Positions 24,801 through 33,043 of a stretch of 64,000 nucleotides of DNA are shown one piece after another. The DNA comes from AC-32 sp963716865. GTDB taxonomy: Bacteria > Actinomycetota > Thermoleophilia > Gaiellales > Gaiellaceae. Each line of letters opens with the position of its first letter. Position 1 is the first letter of the stretch. Made by a program: the position numbers and the translations under genes. The stretch spans positions 248,001-312,000 of the forward strand of contig CAVQUF010000005.1 in the NCBI GenBank assembly GCA_963716865.1, given 5' to 3'. The notes under the pieces are model-generated. The model was not told where the DNA came from. It did not search any database and saw only the letters and a list, made by a program, of their open reading frames with translations.

Positions 24801-26455
24801 CCGCTGAGCCGGTAGACGAGCACGTCGGCCTCCCGAGACGGGCGCACCGGCAGCGTCTGTACGAGCTTGCGGAGCACCCGCTTCGTCCCCGGAGCCACAA
24901 CCACGACCGTGACCTTGCGCGCTCGCAGGAAGCGGAGAAGCGTTCGGTCGGCGTCGGTTGGCAGGCGCCTGCCGCTGATGAGTCCACGGAGGAAATCGTT
25001 CCAGCGGTCCTCTGCCGGCGGGCGGTTGCCGAGGTGGCCACCGACCATCCGGTAGCGCATCGTGTTCTCCGCCTGCCAGAGCATGCTCGAGCCGGCCTTT
25101 CCGAACGGGAAGACGAGCGCAGTGTCGGACGGTCGAAGGGCGTGCTCATCGGCACCTGTCCGGAAGAAGACGGGGTTCGGCACATGGCTCGTCCAGAACG
25201 CCCGCGAGGGCGTCGGAAACACCGCTATCGCAGCGGCGAGCGCGAGCGCCCAGCGCCAGCGTGCGTGCGACCCTCCCTCGGCAAGCCAGAGCGAGCAGAC
25301 GAGTGCGGCGAGGAGCGCAACGAACACCGTCAGTCGAACAGGAAGGATCGCTCGCGTGATCGGAAGTTTCGCCGGCAGCTCCCAGGGCCCCGGCGCCAGC
25401 ACGTGCCCGCCGACGCGGATCCTCGACCCGAGCGAGCAGACCGCAATCGCGGCGAGTCCGAGCAAGAGGAACGACATCGCCCGCGTTCGCCGCCGCACGG
25501 CTGCCAGGACGAGGATCGCGAGCAGGGGGACGCCGAGATACGCGCCAGCCTCGACCGGATTGGCCGTGAAGCTCGAGGCGATCGAGGTGCTCCCGGGCGG
25601 GCGCAACCAGTTGGAGCGCCCGGGAACAGCGAAGTTGAGGAGATCGGCCGCCTGGCTGAAAGGCGATCGCGCGGGCGCGTGCGAGGGCCCGGTCAGGAAG
25701 AACGCGTGGATCAGGTACGGCAGGGACAGCACGCCGCACGCAACCAGCGCCAGGAGGCTTTCGCGGGCGGTCGCAACGAGGCGGCCGCGGCTCTCGCCGG
25801 GGAAGCGCCAGAGGGCGAGGAGTCCCAGGATGAGCCCGACGAGAATCGTCGTGGTGAAAACCTCTGACGAGATCAGGAGCTGGAACGCGAGCGCGAGCGC
25901 GAGCAGGACGATGAAGCGCGTGCGTGTGAGCTCGTCCGCGAACCTGCGTACCACCAGCAGACCGCAGAGGGGCACGAGAAACACAAGGGTCAGGTTCAGG
26001 TGGCCCCGCGTCTGGGCGATCTCGTACGCCGAGAAACCGAAGAGATAGCCGGCGATCAGCGAGGGCCAGAACCTGCCCGTGAGCCATTCGGCGAGCAGAA
26101 ACGCCGTCCAGGCAGCGAGCGCGGGCGCGAGAACGGCCAGCACGTTGTAGGTCACGACCGGCCCGGCGGCCCAGGTCAGAGGCCACGCCAGGAAGCTGGG
26201 GCCTGGCACCGCCGTGACCCAGGACAGGTCGATCCTCTCCGGCGCCCAGACCGCGTGGCTGACGAAGGGGTCTTGGCCGCTCGTCAGGGCGTGCGGCCAC
26301 CAGACGAACGACCACATGAAGATCGTCTTGTCCGACCCGGGATCACCGATCGTCGTGCTGGCCGGTGACGTGAGCACGCCGCGGGCGAGGGTTGCCCCTC
26401 CCAGTCCTGCATAGAGAAGAAGGGCGCCGGCGGCGCGCCACCGGCGTGGGTTCAC
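24797..26455 (-). CDS. polytopic membrane protein, GT-C glycosyltransferase-like
   Basis: A 552-residue integral membrane protein with about 10-12 hydrophobic segments. The N-terminal loop (GDPGSDKTIFMWSFVWWPHAL) contains an acidic residue in the position typical of GT-C enzymes. After the last helix there is an extracytoplasmic domain ending in a Rossmann-like PTDADRTLLRFLRARKVTVVVV stretch. GT-C members use lipid-linked sugars; the substrate is unknown. GTG at 26455 shares GTGA with the aminotransferase stop. Assignment to GT-C is by layout only. Confidence 0.6.
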   Translation of the reverse strand: MNPRRWRAAGALLLYAGLGGATLARGVLTSPASTTIGDPGSDKTIFMWSFVWWPHALTSGQDPFVSHAVWAPERIDLSWVTAVPGPSFLAWPLTWAAGPVVTYNVLAVLAPALAAWTAFLLAEWLTGRFWPSLIAGYLFGFSAYEIAQTRGHLNLTLVFLVPLCGLLVVRRFADELTRTRFIVLLALALAFQLLISSEVFTTTILVGLILGLLALWRFPGESRGRLVATARESLLALVACGVLSLPYLIHAFFLTGPSHAPARSPFSQAADLLNFAVPGRSNWLRPPGSTSIASSFTANPVEAGAYLGVPLLAILVLAAVRRRTRAMSFLLLGLAAIAVCSLGSRIRVGGHVLAPGPWELPAKLPITRAILPVRLTVFVALLAALVCSLWLAEGGSHARWRWALALAAAIAVFPTPSRAFWTSHVPNPVFFRTGADEHALRPSDTALVFPFGKAGSSMLWQAENTMRYRMVGGHLGNRPPAEDRWNDFLRGLISGRRLPTDADRTLLRFLRARKVTVVVVAPGTKRVLRKLVQTLPVRPSREADVLVYRLSG

Positions 26456-27528
26456 AAGGCTGCCGCCAGACGTTCGAGGTCCTCGTCGCTCGTCCACCAG
26501 CCGCACGAGACGCGGATCCAGCCCTGGCCGGGCACGTCGCGCACCACGACGCCGTGCTCGTACAGGCGCCTGACGAGCTCGGCTGAGTCGCCCTCGACGC
26601 GGAACGAGACGAGCGTGGCCTGACCCGGCGCGGTCACGACGTCGAAGCGCTCCCCGAGCAGCTCGCGGCAGCGAGCGGCGGTCGCAGCGGCGTGCTCGAA
26701 GCCCCACTCCGGAACGAGGTCGAGGGCCGCGTCCAGCCCCGCTAGTGAGGGCGGCGGCGTCCAGCCCGGGTCGAACCGCAGGGCTCCTGGCCGAGGAGTG
26801 AAGTCGCCGGTCGGCTCGTAGCTCTCCTGGGAGAGATAGCTGGGGGCCGCGATCCGCAGCTGCTCGGGCGCAGCGACCGTGAGCCCGCCCATCGCGTCTG
26901 GTCCGCAGAGCCATTTCTGGCACGAGAAGGCATAGAAGTCGAACTGCGACGCGTCGACCGGGATCGCGCCTACCGACTGGGCTCCGTCCACCAGCACCGG
27001 CAGACCGGTCGCCTCCTTCAGCTCCGCGACCGGGAAGCGGTTGCCGCTCATCCAGCAGACGTGCGAGAGCGCCAGCAGCCGCGTCCGCGGAGTCACTTCG
27101 CGTAGCAGCACCTCGAGCGCCTGCTCGGGCGGCAGCTCCCGGACGGATGCCACGCGGAGGCGCGCGGTAGAAACCACCAGCGCGCCGAGCAGCCCGAAGA
27201 TCTCGCCGTCGCTGGTGACGACCTCGTCGTCCGGGCCAAGGTCGAGCCCGCCGAGCACGATGTTGCAACCGTTCGTCGTCGAGGTCGTGAGCGCCAGCCC
27301 TCCGGGCGGGACGCCGACGCGAGCGGCCAGCTTCCGGCGAACCTCGTCCCTCAGCTCGAGGACGCGCTCGAAGTACTCGGGCCCGCCCCGGCCCTGCGCG
27401 AGGTCAGCCTGTTCCTGGGCGACCATCGCCTCGATCGTCGCGCGGGCGAGCGGCCCGTTCGTGCCCGCGTTCAGGTAGGCGAGCCGCTCGAAGACCGGGA
27501 ACTGCGCGCGCGCCTCCTCGAACGTCAC
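26452..27528 (-). CDS. class V aminotransferase family protein
   Basis: A 358-residue PLP enzyme of the cysteine desulfurase/selenocysteine lyase-like group. It starts with EARAQFPVFERLAYLNAGTNGPLA, has the ALTTSTTNGCNIVL cofactor region, and the PLP Lys in YAFSCQKWLCGPDAMGG. It lacks an obvious reactive Cys loop near the C-terminus, so desulfurase activity is doubtful. GTG start at 27528, coupled to the EEP gene upstream by GTGA and to the membrane-protein gene downstream. Confidence 0.85.
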   Translation of the reverse strand: MTFEEARAQFPVFERLAYLNAGTNGPLARATIEAMVAQEQADLAQGRGGPEYFERVLELRDEVRRKLAARVGVPPGGLALTTSTTNGCNIVLGGLDLGPDDEVVTSDGEIFGLLGALVVSTARLRVASVRELPPEQALEVLLREVTPRTRLLALSHVCWMSGNRFPVAELKEATGLPVLVDGAQSVGAIPVDASQFDFYAFSCQKWLCGPDAMGGLTVAAPEQLRIAAPSYLSQESYEPTGDFTPRPGALRFDPGWTPPPSLAGLDAALDLVPEWGFEHAAATAARCRELLGERFDVVTAPGQATLVSFRVEGDSAELVRRLYEHGVVVRDVPGQGWIRVSCGWWTSDEDLERLAAAL

Positions 27529-28304
27529 TCGAACCTCGTCTCGACCGGTGCGTGGTCGGAGAGCAGGTGGCCGTCCACGGTGCGTTGCTCCGGGGGCCAG
27601 CGCTCCGTGCCCAGCGCCTCCGACCCTTTGACGAGCACCTGGTCGATGCCCGGAATCGGCTCCGAGTACCCATCGAGGTGCTTCAGCGTCTGCGAGGTTC
27701 CGGGGCCGATGTTGAAGTCGCCCGCAAGCACGAGCGTGTCGCCGGGCTCGGCGAACGACTCCGCGAAGTCCGCCGCCCGCTGAAGCTCCACGTCTGCAAG
27801 CTCGTCGAGACCCGACGCGTGCAGGTTCGCGACCGAGACGAAGCGGCCGTCAGTCTCCGCCCGGACCGCCTGGCAGACGCGCCGCTCCCTCGCCCACCCG
27901 AGGCGGGTGCGAAAGTCGAGCTCCAGCTTCTTCGCCTCGGCCCGCCGGAAGCTGCGCGGGTTGAGCACGATCGAGCCTTCGCCGACCGGCGTGAACGCAG
28001 GCGCGAGGAGGATCGCATTCGCCTGGCCGGTGAACGCCGAGCGGAAGAACCCGTGATTCAGCTCCGTGATGAGCCTGCCGAGCTCGGCACTGATCAGCTT
28101 CGGCCGCGACGCCACCGCGCCGAACGCCTGCATCCCGCTCCAGCCCTCGAGCCGCGACAGCGCCCAGACCGGCACCTCCTGCAGGCAGAGTGCGTCCGGA
28201 TGGTCCTCGGTCGCGAGTTTCACCATCTGCTCGAGGAAGGCGCGGCGCTCTGGCGGGACGGCGTTTCCGTGGAACACGTTCCAGCTGCGGACGAGGAGGG
28301 GCAA
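27525..28304 (-). CDS. endonuclease/exonuclease/phosphatase family protein
   Basis: A 259-residue EEP-fold metal-dependent hydrolase. The fold's motifs are LVRSWNVFHGN, LCLQEVP (metal Glu), NLHASG, LAGDFNIGPG and the closing SDHAPVETRF. Substrates in the family range from DNA to phospholipids and sphingomyelin. There is no signal peptide. The start appears to be TTG at 28304. First gene of a three-gene operon with the aminotransferase and the membrane protein. Confidence 0.88.
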   Translation of the reverse strand: MPLLVRSWNVFHGNAVPPERRAFLEQMVKLATEDHPDALCLQEVPVWALSRLEGWSGMQAFGAVASRPKLISAELGRLITELNHGFFRSAFTGQANAILLAPAFTPVGEGSIVLNPRSFRRAEAKKLELDFRTRLGWARERRVCQAVRAETDGRFVSVANLHASGLDELADVELQRAADFAESFAEPGDTLVLAGDFNIGPGTSQTLKHLDGYSEPIPGIDQVLVKGSEALGTERWPPEQRTVDGHLLSDHAPVETRFE

Positions 28305-28324
28305 CGGCGGACTAGTCTAGGCGC

Positions 28325-28633
28325 ATGGCTGGGCGGCGTTTCACGGACGCGATCTCGCGCCAGCTCGACCTCTTCGAGCGGGACTACGCGGAGCTGATCC
28401 GCGAGTGCGACGAGGCGGAGGCAGCGTACGACCGCGCCGAGCGCGGCGAGGCCGAGGAGCGGTTCGGCGAGTACCAGGACCTCGTCGAGACGGGCACGGA
28501 GATCCTCGCGGAGCTGCGCGACAACTTCGCGACGACGCTGGACGAGGAGGCGGCCGAGGAGTACGAGACGGAGTTCAACCGCGCGGTGCACAGGCGCATC
28601 CCGCGCTTCGGGCTCGAGATCGAGAACACCTGA
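28325..28633 (+). CDS. small acidic helical hypothetical protein
   Basis: A 102-residue protein, almost wholly charged helix (DLFERDYAELIRECDEAEAAYDRAERGE and later EEAAEEYETEFNRAVHRR). Probably a short coiled coil. The ATG at 28325 is 20 bases from the divergent EEP start, so the two share a promoter region. Composition supports a real gene. No family is recognised. Confidence 0.65.
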   Translation: MAGRRFTDAISRQLDLFERDYAELIRECDEAEAAYDRAERGEAEERFGEYQDLVETGTEILAELRDNFATTLDEEAAEEYETEFNRAVHRRIPRFGLEIENT

Positions 28634-28690
28634 GTCAGGGCGCGCGTGAGCGCGGTCGCAAGCCGAGCGAGCATCACAGGATCGGCTCGC

Positions 28691-28710
28691 CTGGGCCAGC
28701 GTGCGGGAAC
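28691..28710 (+). repeat. dispersed repeat, copy 2
   Basis: CTGGGCCAGCGTGCGGGAAC; it diverges from the family after GGGAA. It lies between the convergent genes ending at 28633 and 28777. Confidence 0.6.
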
Positions 28711-28723
28711 CCGACAGAACCTG

Positions 28724-28753
28724 CTGGCGCATGGCGCGATGAACCTGCGCCAG
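28724..28753. terminator. hairpin between convergent genes
   Basis: CTGGCGCA (28724-28731) pairs with TGCGCCAG (28746-28753). Placed between two convergent genes, it could serve either. There is no T-run. Confidence 0.4.
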
Positions 28754-28776
28754 CCCGGCGCGAGGTGTCGACGAGG

Positions 28777-29067
28777 CTAGACCTCGAAGACCGCGACCTC
28801 GTAGCGCCCGACGGTCGGCTCTTGGGTTGCGCCCATCTGATCGGCGGCGCCTGCTCGCAGTGCGTTTGCAGACTCCTCGCTTGCGCGCAGTGCGTCCTCG
28901 TCCTCCCAGAGCGTGATCGCAATCGCTTCCCCGCTCTCGCGGTCGATGAGGAGAATCGCGCCCTTGCCGTGGTCGCGCGTGAACGGGACGACGTTCGAGC
29001 GGAAGTTGTCGATGCCGGCGTCAGCGTCAGCAGGCGATCCGGCGAGCGTTGTCACGCGTGCGTGCAT
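28777..29067 (-). CDS. antibiotic-biosynthesis-monooxygenase-like small protein
   Basis: A 96-residue protein starting MHARVTTLAGSPADADAGIDNFRSN, followed by AILLIDRESGEAIAITLWEDEDALRASE, the pattern of the dimeric alpha-beta (ABM/Dabb-like) fold where a TLWE strand is followed by a helix. AGGAGGTT lies just before ATG 29067. Catalysis is not implied; many such proteins are of unknown function. Confidence 0.75.
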   Translation of the reverse strand: MHARVTTLAGSPADADAGIDNFRSNVVPFTRDHGKGAILLIDRESGEAIAITLWEDEDALRASEESANALRAGAADQMGATQEPTVGRYEVAVFEV

Positions 29068-29104
29068 GGTGAACCTCCTCGTTCGATGAACGAGGACGAC
29101 TATC

Positions 29105-29611
29105 TCAGTCTTCTCGCACGGCCAAGCGAGCAAACGTCGCCTGCGGCAGTGTGCGGGAATGAAGCCCGAGGCCGGCATGACTCGCATTGGCGTGCGGGTG
29201 GGCGTGTACCCATTCGGCGAACCACCCCACCCACGCCTCCTGGTCTACGGTCTCTACGGCGTCCGGGCGATAGGCGGCGCGCACCCAAGCAACAGCCTCC
29301 GCCGGCGGCACGCCTGCGAGGACGGCCATGCACGCCAGTACCGTTCCGGTGCGGCCGCTGCCGCCCAAGCAGCCGACCTCGACGAGTCCGCCCCGTCGCG
29401 CTCGGCCGAAGGCCTCCACGATCTGCTGCGCGGCACGCTCTGGATTCTCAGGTAGGCCGAAGTCCTCCCAGGCGACCACGGTGGCGGGCCAAGTCGGCTG
29501 CCAGCGCGCATCTAGGTAAAGGCCGAACGTGCGCTCGGAATCGTCGACACAACGATCGGAGATCGACGATGCGCGGACGCGCGTTCCGTCGGGGAACCCG
29601 ACGATCGCCAT
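29105..29611 (-). CDS. dual-specificity-type protein phosphatase
   Basis: A 168-residue protein with the CX5R phosphatase loop CLGGSGRTG (Cys81, Arg87) and a likely general-acid Asp50 in AWEDFGLP. The His that usually precedes the Cys is replaced by Gly. It may act on phosphoproteins or small phosphoesters. The last 25 residues are encoded across a copy of the dispersed repeat, so the natural C-terminus may have been extended by that sequence. Monocistronic; start ATG at 29611. Confidence 0.8.
   Translation of the reverse strand: MAIVGFPDGTRVRASSISDRCVDDSERTFGLYLDARWQPTWPATVVAWEDFGLPENPERAAQQIVEAFGRARRGGLVEVGCLGGSGRTGTVLACMAVLAGVPPAEAVAWVRAAYRPDAVETVDQEAWVGWFAEWVHAHPHANASHAGLGLHSRTLPQATFARLAVRED
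29141..29165 (+). repeat. dispersed repeat, copy 3 (inside a CDS)
   Basis: CTGCGGCAGTGTGCGGGAATG; the core is intact except for GCG in place of GGC near the left end. It overlaps the 3' coding end of the phosphatase gene. Confidence 0.55.
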
Positions 29612-29715
29612 CCGTGAACTCTACGATTCCACTACCGGCTTGTGCGGCGTGAGGAATGCGCGGGAGGACGTCGAGCCGTAAAGAATCGACCGCGTCCGTA
29701 CGTCGGACGGGATGA

Positions 29716-30177
29716 ATGATCGACGACCTCGAAGAGCTCTACCGCACGCGGCGAGCCCAGTTCTGCCGGGTCGCCGCGGCGATCGCAGGTGACCGCGCGC
29801 TCGGCGAAGACGCGGTGCAGGACGCCTTCGCCAACGCGGTCCGGAAACGGCGCAGCTATCGCGGCCGCGGCTCGCTCGAAGCGTGGGTGTGGCGCATCGT
29901 CGTCAACGCGGCCCGTGACGCGCGGCGCAAGCGGCGTCCTCTGCTCGGACTGCGCGAGCGCCCCGAAGACCCGACCCCCAACGGTCACGGCACCTCGCTC
30001 CCGCTGGAGCTGCTGACCGACCGCCAGCGAGAGGTGCTCTTCCTTCACTACTACGCCGATCTCGACTACGCGACGATCGCCGAGGCGCTTGGGATCAGCC
30101 CCGGCACGGTAGGCGCGACGCTCTCCACCGCCCGCCGCGTGCTGCGGCAGGCGCTCGCCCCGGAGGTGAAGTCATGA
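29716..30177 (+). CDS. ECF-type RNA polymerase sigma factor
   Basis: A 153-residue sigma-70 family protein with region 2 (LYRTRRAQFCRVAAAIAGDRALGEDAVQDAFANAV, then the DNA-melting GSLEAWVWRIVVNAARD) and region 4 (LTDRQREVLFLHYYADLDYATIAEALGISPGTVGATLSTARR). No region 1 or 3. An inverted repeat GTCCG/CGGAC lies 8 bases before the ATG. It overlaps the next gene by ATGA, the usual sigma/anti-sigma arrangement. Confidence 0.92.
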   Translation: MIDDLEELYRTRRAQFCRVAAAIAGDRALGEDAVQDAFANAVRKRRSYRGRGSLEAWVWRIVVNAARDARRKRRPLLGLRERPEDPTPNGHGTSLPLELLTDRQREVLFLHYYADLDYATIAEALGISPGTVGATLSTARRVLRQALAPEVKS

Positions 30178-30896
30178 CCGAATCACGCATCGACGAACTG
30201 CTCGACGAGCACGTGCCGGCCTTCGAGCCGCGCTCGGACGGCTGGGAGGACGTGCTCGCCCGCGCCCACACGACCCGCAGGCGCTACGCGGCACTCGCCG
30301 TCGCGGCGCTCGCGCTGCTGCTCGTCCCCACTGCCGTCGCGTTGCGCGGACAGATCGCCGACCTGTTCCAGGGGACCCCCGCGCCTCCTGCCGTCTCGAC
30401 CAGCTTCGAGTCGAACAACAAGGGCGCGGACCTGGCGACGCAGAAAGGGTTCGGGGCGAGGTTTCCGCACGCGAACGTGACCAAGGCACACGGCGTGATC
30501 CAGATTCAGACCGCCGACGGCCCACAGGAGCTTTGGGCGGCGCCGAACGACCAGGGTGGCCTGTGCTGGTTTATCGATTTTGCGAACGATCCGGCACCGA
30601 ACGGGGCCAAACCCGGATTCGGGAGCTGCGACACGTCCGCGTCCGCGCGACCGCCGTCCGACATCACCTTCGAGGGCCCGGGCTGGGAGCTTTCTCATCC
30701 GTCGTTGTACACGGTCGATGGACGTGTGTACGGCGACGCCACGACTGTTCAGGTGAGATTCGCGGACGGGTCGGACATCAGGCTCCCCGTCGTCGAGGGG
30801 CTGTTCCTTGGCTCGCTCAACCGGGAGGTGAAGGTGACGCAGGTGACCGCTTACGATGAAGCGGGCAAGCGAGTCGCGCAGATGACGAGGCCTTAG
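30174..30896 (+). CDS. membrane-anchored partner of the ECF sigma factor
   Basis: A 240-residue single-pass protein: an N-terminal cytoplasmic part of about 40 residues (ESRIDELLDEHVPAFEPRSDGWEDVLARAH), a membrane helix AALAVAALALLLVPTAVAL, then a 170-residue outside domain. No zinc HxxxCxxC motif, so it is not a standard ZAS anti-sigma. The position and ATGA overlap suggest it controls the sigma factor. RseP could in principle process it; that is inference. Confidence 0.7.
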   Translation: MTESRIDELLDEHVPAFEPRSDGWEDVLARAHTTRRRYAALAVAALALLLVPTAVALRGQIADLFQGTPAPPAVSTSFESNNKGADLATQKGFGARFPHANVTKAHGVIQIQTADGPQELWAAPNDQGGLCWFIDFANDPAPNGAKPGFGSCDTSASARPPSDITFEGPGWELSHPSLYTVDGRVYGDATTVQVRFADGSDIRLPVVEGLFLGSLNREVKVTQVTAYDEAGKRVAQMTRP

Positions 30897-30941
30897 GCGC
30901 CTGGCCTTGAGGGAGTTAGACCAAGCCGCGATCTCGCTCGC

Positions 30942-30970
30942 CTGGGCCAGCGTTCGGGAATGACGCCTGA
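30942..30970 (+). repeat. dispersed repeat, copy 4
   Basis: CTGGGCCAGCGTTCGGGAAT then GACGCCTGA. Imperfect outer arms flank it (TTAGACCAAGCC before, GGCTTGGTTGTCTAG after), so the whole 70-base unit could fold back. Confidence 0.7.
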
Positions 30971-31032
30971 ATCAGGCTTGGTTGTCTAGGCTCGGGCCGT
31001 TCTCTCCTGCAGAAATGACTCCGGGAGGCAGC

Positions 31033-31695
31033 ATGAGGTTTCTTCTCACGTCCGCTGGCATCAAGAACACGAGCATCCACAACGCGCTCGTCGATCTCCT
31101 GGGCAAACCGATTGCCGAGTGCCACGCCCTCTGCATTCCCACCGCAACGCACGCCATATCGGGGGGTGCCGGCCACACATGGCGGTTCGTCAGCGGACGA
31201 GCCACCACACCGATGTGCGAGCTGGGTTGGAAGTCCTTGGGAGTGCTGGAGCTCACCGCGCTGCCCAGCATCGATGAAGAGCTTTGGGTCCCCATGGTCC
31301 AGGAGACTGACGTTCTGCTGGTGAATGGCGGCGACCCCTTGTATCTGTGCTACTGGATGCGGCAGTCCGGACTGGCAGACCTCTTGCCGTCGCTGCGCGC
31401 GGTCTATGTGGGACTGAGCGCCGGGAGCATGGTGATGGCCCCCAACATCGGGGAGGACTTCGTCCGCTGGACTCCGCCCACCGGTGGCGATGAAACGCTA
31501 GGCATGGTTGATTTTTCGGTGTTTCCGCACCTGGATCACGAGGACCTGCCGGACAATTCCATGGCCGACGCAGAGAGATGGGCCGCTGGCATGCCCGTGC
31601 CGGGCTATGCGATTGACGATCAGACCGCCATACAAGTGACCGACGGCACCGTCGAAGTCGTCTCCGAGGGGCACTGGAAACTGTTCACCCCGTAA
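31033..31695 (+). CDS. peptidase E-like (S51) protein
   Basis: A 220-residue protein starting MRFLLTSAGIKNTSIHNALV with GGGAGGC just upstream, which selects ATG 31033 over the earlier in-frame ATG at 31015. The nucleophile region is YVGLSAGSMVMAPN (Ser elbow), and NGGDPLYLCYWM matches the S51 pattern. Typical family members cleave Asp-X dipeptides; Ser130 or so would be the nucleophile. Its G+C is visibly lower than in the flanking core genome, which fits acquisition. Confidence 0.85.
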   Translation: MRFLLTSAGIKNTSIHNALVDLLGKPIAECHALCIPTATHAISGGAGHTWRFVSGRATTPMCELGWKSLGVLELTALPSIDEELWVPMVQETDVLLVNGGDPLYLCYWMRQSGLADLLPSLRAVYVGLSAGSMVMAPNIGEDFVRWTPPTGGDETLGMVDFSVFPHLDHEDLPDNSMADAERWAAGMPVPGYAIDDQTAIQVTDGTVEVVSEGHWKLFTP

Positions 31696-31704
31696 GACGC
31701 TCCA

Positions 31705-31733
31705 CTGGGCCAGTGTTCGGGAATGACCCCTGA
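31705..31733 (+). repeat. dispersed repeat, copy 5
   Basis: CTGGGCCAGTGTTCGGGAAT then GACCCCTGA. Short outer arms AGACG/CGTCT flank it. It sits between convergent genes. Confidence 0.7.
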
Positions 31734-31766
31734 TGGGGCCTCAACGTCTCGGGTATCCGCTTAGCC

Positions 31767-32288
31767 TTACCGCGGGTCGGGGCCGAGCGGCAGCATCAGT
31801 GAGCAATAGCCTTTGATCAGGGTGTAGCCGCTGTCGGCGTAGAGACGAAGAGCGGGGTCGTTGTCGTCCTCCGTCTGCAAGACCAGGCGCAGCACGCCCG
31901 ACTCGATTGCAGCCGCTCTTACGGAAGCGAGAAGGGCACGACCAACTCCGAGCCGTCGGTGCGTTGGCAGGACGAACAGGTCTTTGATCTGCCAGAAGTG
32001 GGCAAGCCGCAATGAGGCCGGAACTTCCATCGTGATCGCAAACCCGACGAACCTCCCTCTGTCTTCAGCGACGAACGTGCGGAGGCGGCTGGTAATGAGG
32101 TTCTCGTCCAGCCAGCACGCTGATCGGGAGGTATCAGGAGGCTCGCCGTAGTGGGCGCGATACTGATCGAAGATCTCGGCAAGTGCTTCGAGTTCCCTGC
32201 GCGTTGGTGCAGCCAGAGGACGAACAGAGGCCAGACCGTTGCCGGCCGTAGGACTGGGCTGAGTGTTCTGACTCAAGGCTCTCTCCAC
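31767..32288 (-). CDS. GNAT-family N-acetyltransferase
   Basis: A 173-residue acetyl-CoA-dependent acyltransferase. The acetyl-CoA pyrophosphate loop is LPTHRRLGVGRALLASV, preceded by the beta-4 strand HFWQIKDLFV, and the closing motif is DPALRLYADSGYTLIKGY. The acceptor is unknown. The start is likely GTG at 32288. It is monocistronic, bracketed by repeats 5 and 6. Confidence 0.88.
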   Translation of the reverse strand: MERALSQNTQPSPTAGNGLASVRPLAAPTRRELEALAEIFDQYRAHYGEPPDTSRSACWLDENLITSRLRTFVAEDRGRFVGFAITMEVPASLRLAHFWQIKDLFVLPTHRRLGVGRALLASVRAAAIESGVLRLVLQTEDDNDPALRLYADSGYTLIKGYCSLMLPLGPDPR

Positions 32289-32318
32289 GACAACGGTATC
32301 GCCAAGCGGCAGTCTCGA

Positions 32319-32347
32319 CTGGGCCAGTGTGCGGGAATGTCACCAGA
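32319..32347 (+). repeat. dispersed repeat, copy 6
   Basis: CTGGGCCAGTGTGCGGGAAT then GTCACCAGA. It lies upstream of the divergent GNAT start. Confidence 0.7.
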
Positions 32348-32457
32348 GCGTTGGCCCTTCGGGTTACTTCAGCTGGTGCCGAAAGACGGTCGATAACTAC
32401 GTCGTTCAACGACAGACGGGGCACGCGGCCCGCACCGAGGGCCGAAGGAGGCTTGTC

Positions 32458-32779
32458 GTGGCACGAATCGCGTTCGCTGTACTGTCGATCTTCTGCGCAA
32501 TCTGGCTGCTCGGGTACGCCTTCCCAGGAATTGACGAGACGATCTATCGTGACCGTCACCCCGGCCTCAAGATGAGCCCAGCGCAGGCCGAATCATTCAT
32601 CGAGAAGGAGCAGCGTCATCGAGAACGCCACCTGTATCACGCAAGACACGAACGGCTGGGACTACGCCTGCACGTACACGGACTCGCACGACGGCACGCT
32701 CTTTCGGATGGGCGTGCAGAAGAACGGGCAGTCGTCTGGATTCGTTCCTGTAGGGCACTCGCTTCCTCCACGGCGCTAG
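32458..32779 (+). pseudogene. frameshifted small secreted or membrane-anchored protein
   Basis: GTG at 32458 with AAGGAGG upstream begins an uncleaved-type hydrophobic segment (ARIAFAVLSIFCAIWLLGYAFPG) then DETIYRDRHPG and SPAQAESFIEKEQRH. In that frame the rest becomes Arg/His-rich and unlike protein. One base later the +1 frame gives a convincing tail: IENATCITQDTNGWDYACTY, a DSHDGTLFRMGVQKNG stretch, then TAG at 32779. The upstream part of the +1 frame has a stop at 32573. A single-base change near 32610-32620 therefore joins two halves of one gene. True decay and sequence error are both possible. Confidence 0.6.
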
Positions 32780-32789
32780 ACCGCTGACA

Positions 32790-32817
32790 TGGGCCAGCGT
32801 TCAGGAACGTCCCTTGA
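32790..32817 (+). repeat. dispersed repeat, copy 7 (diverged)
   Basis: TGGGCCAGCGTTCAGGAACG then TCCCTTGA; two changes from the core. Confidence 0.6.
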
Positions 32818-32820
32818 GCG

Positions 32821-32997
32821 CTAGCGTTTCAGAAGGCGCCGGACGTAGCCATACGCAAGTACGAGCGCAACTCCGACTGCCGTCCCGACCGCCATACCTG
32901 CGACGACGTGGAGACCTCCGGAGATGCCGGCCCACACGAAGATGCCAGCGAGCGCGAGGGCAAAAGCGAACCAGCGGGACGCTGTCCTCATGCCCAT
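32821..32997 (-). CDS. small two-helix membrane protein (58 aa)
   Basis: ATG at 32997 (a second ATG at 32991) opens 58 codons ending in TAG at 32821. The product is RTASRWFAFALALAGIFVWA, then a short linker, a second hydrophobic segment AGMAVGTAVGVALVLAYGYV, and a basic RRLLKR end. Two membrane helices, no Cys, no catalytic motif. It fits exactly between repeats 7 and 8. Codon use is GC-rich and consistent with coding. No family is recognised. Confidence 0.55.
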   Translation of the reverse strand: MGMRTASRWFAFALALAGIFVWAGISGGLHVVAGMAVGTAVGVALVLAYGYVRRLLKR

Positions 32998-33043
32998 CGG
33001 TATCGGCGTCGCAATCGCGCGGCTCTAGGTGTAGGCCGCTTGC

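Noticed and set aside
26452..27528. Cysteine desulfurase (IscS/SufS) assignment for the class V aminotransferase
   Set aside because: No convincing reactive Cys loop and no isc or suf partner genes nearby, so only the family-level call is kept.
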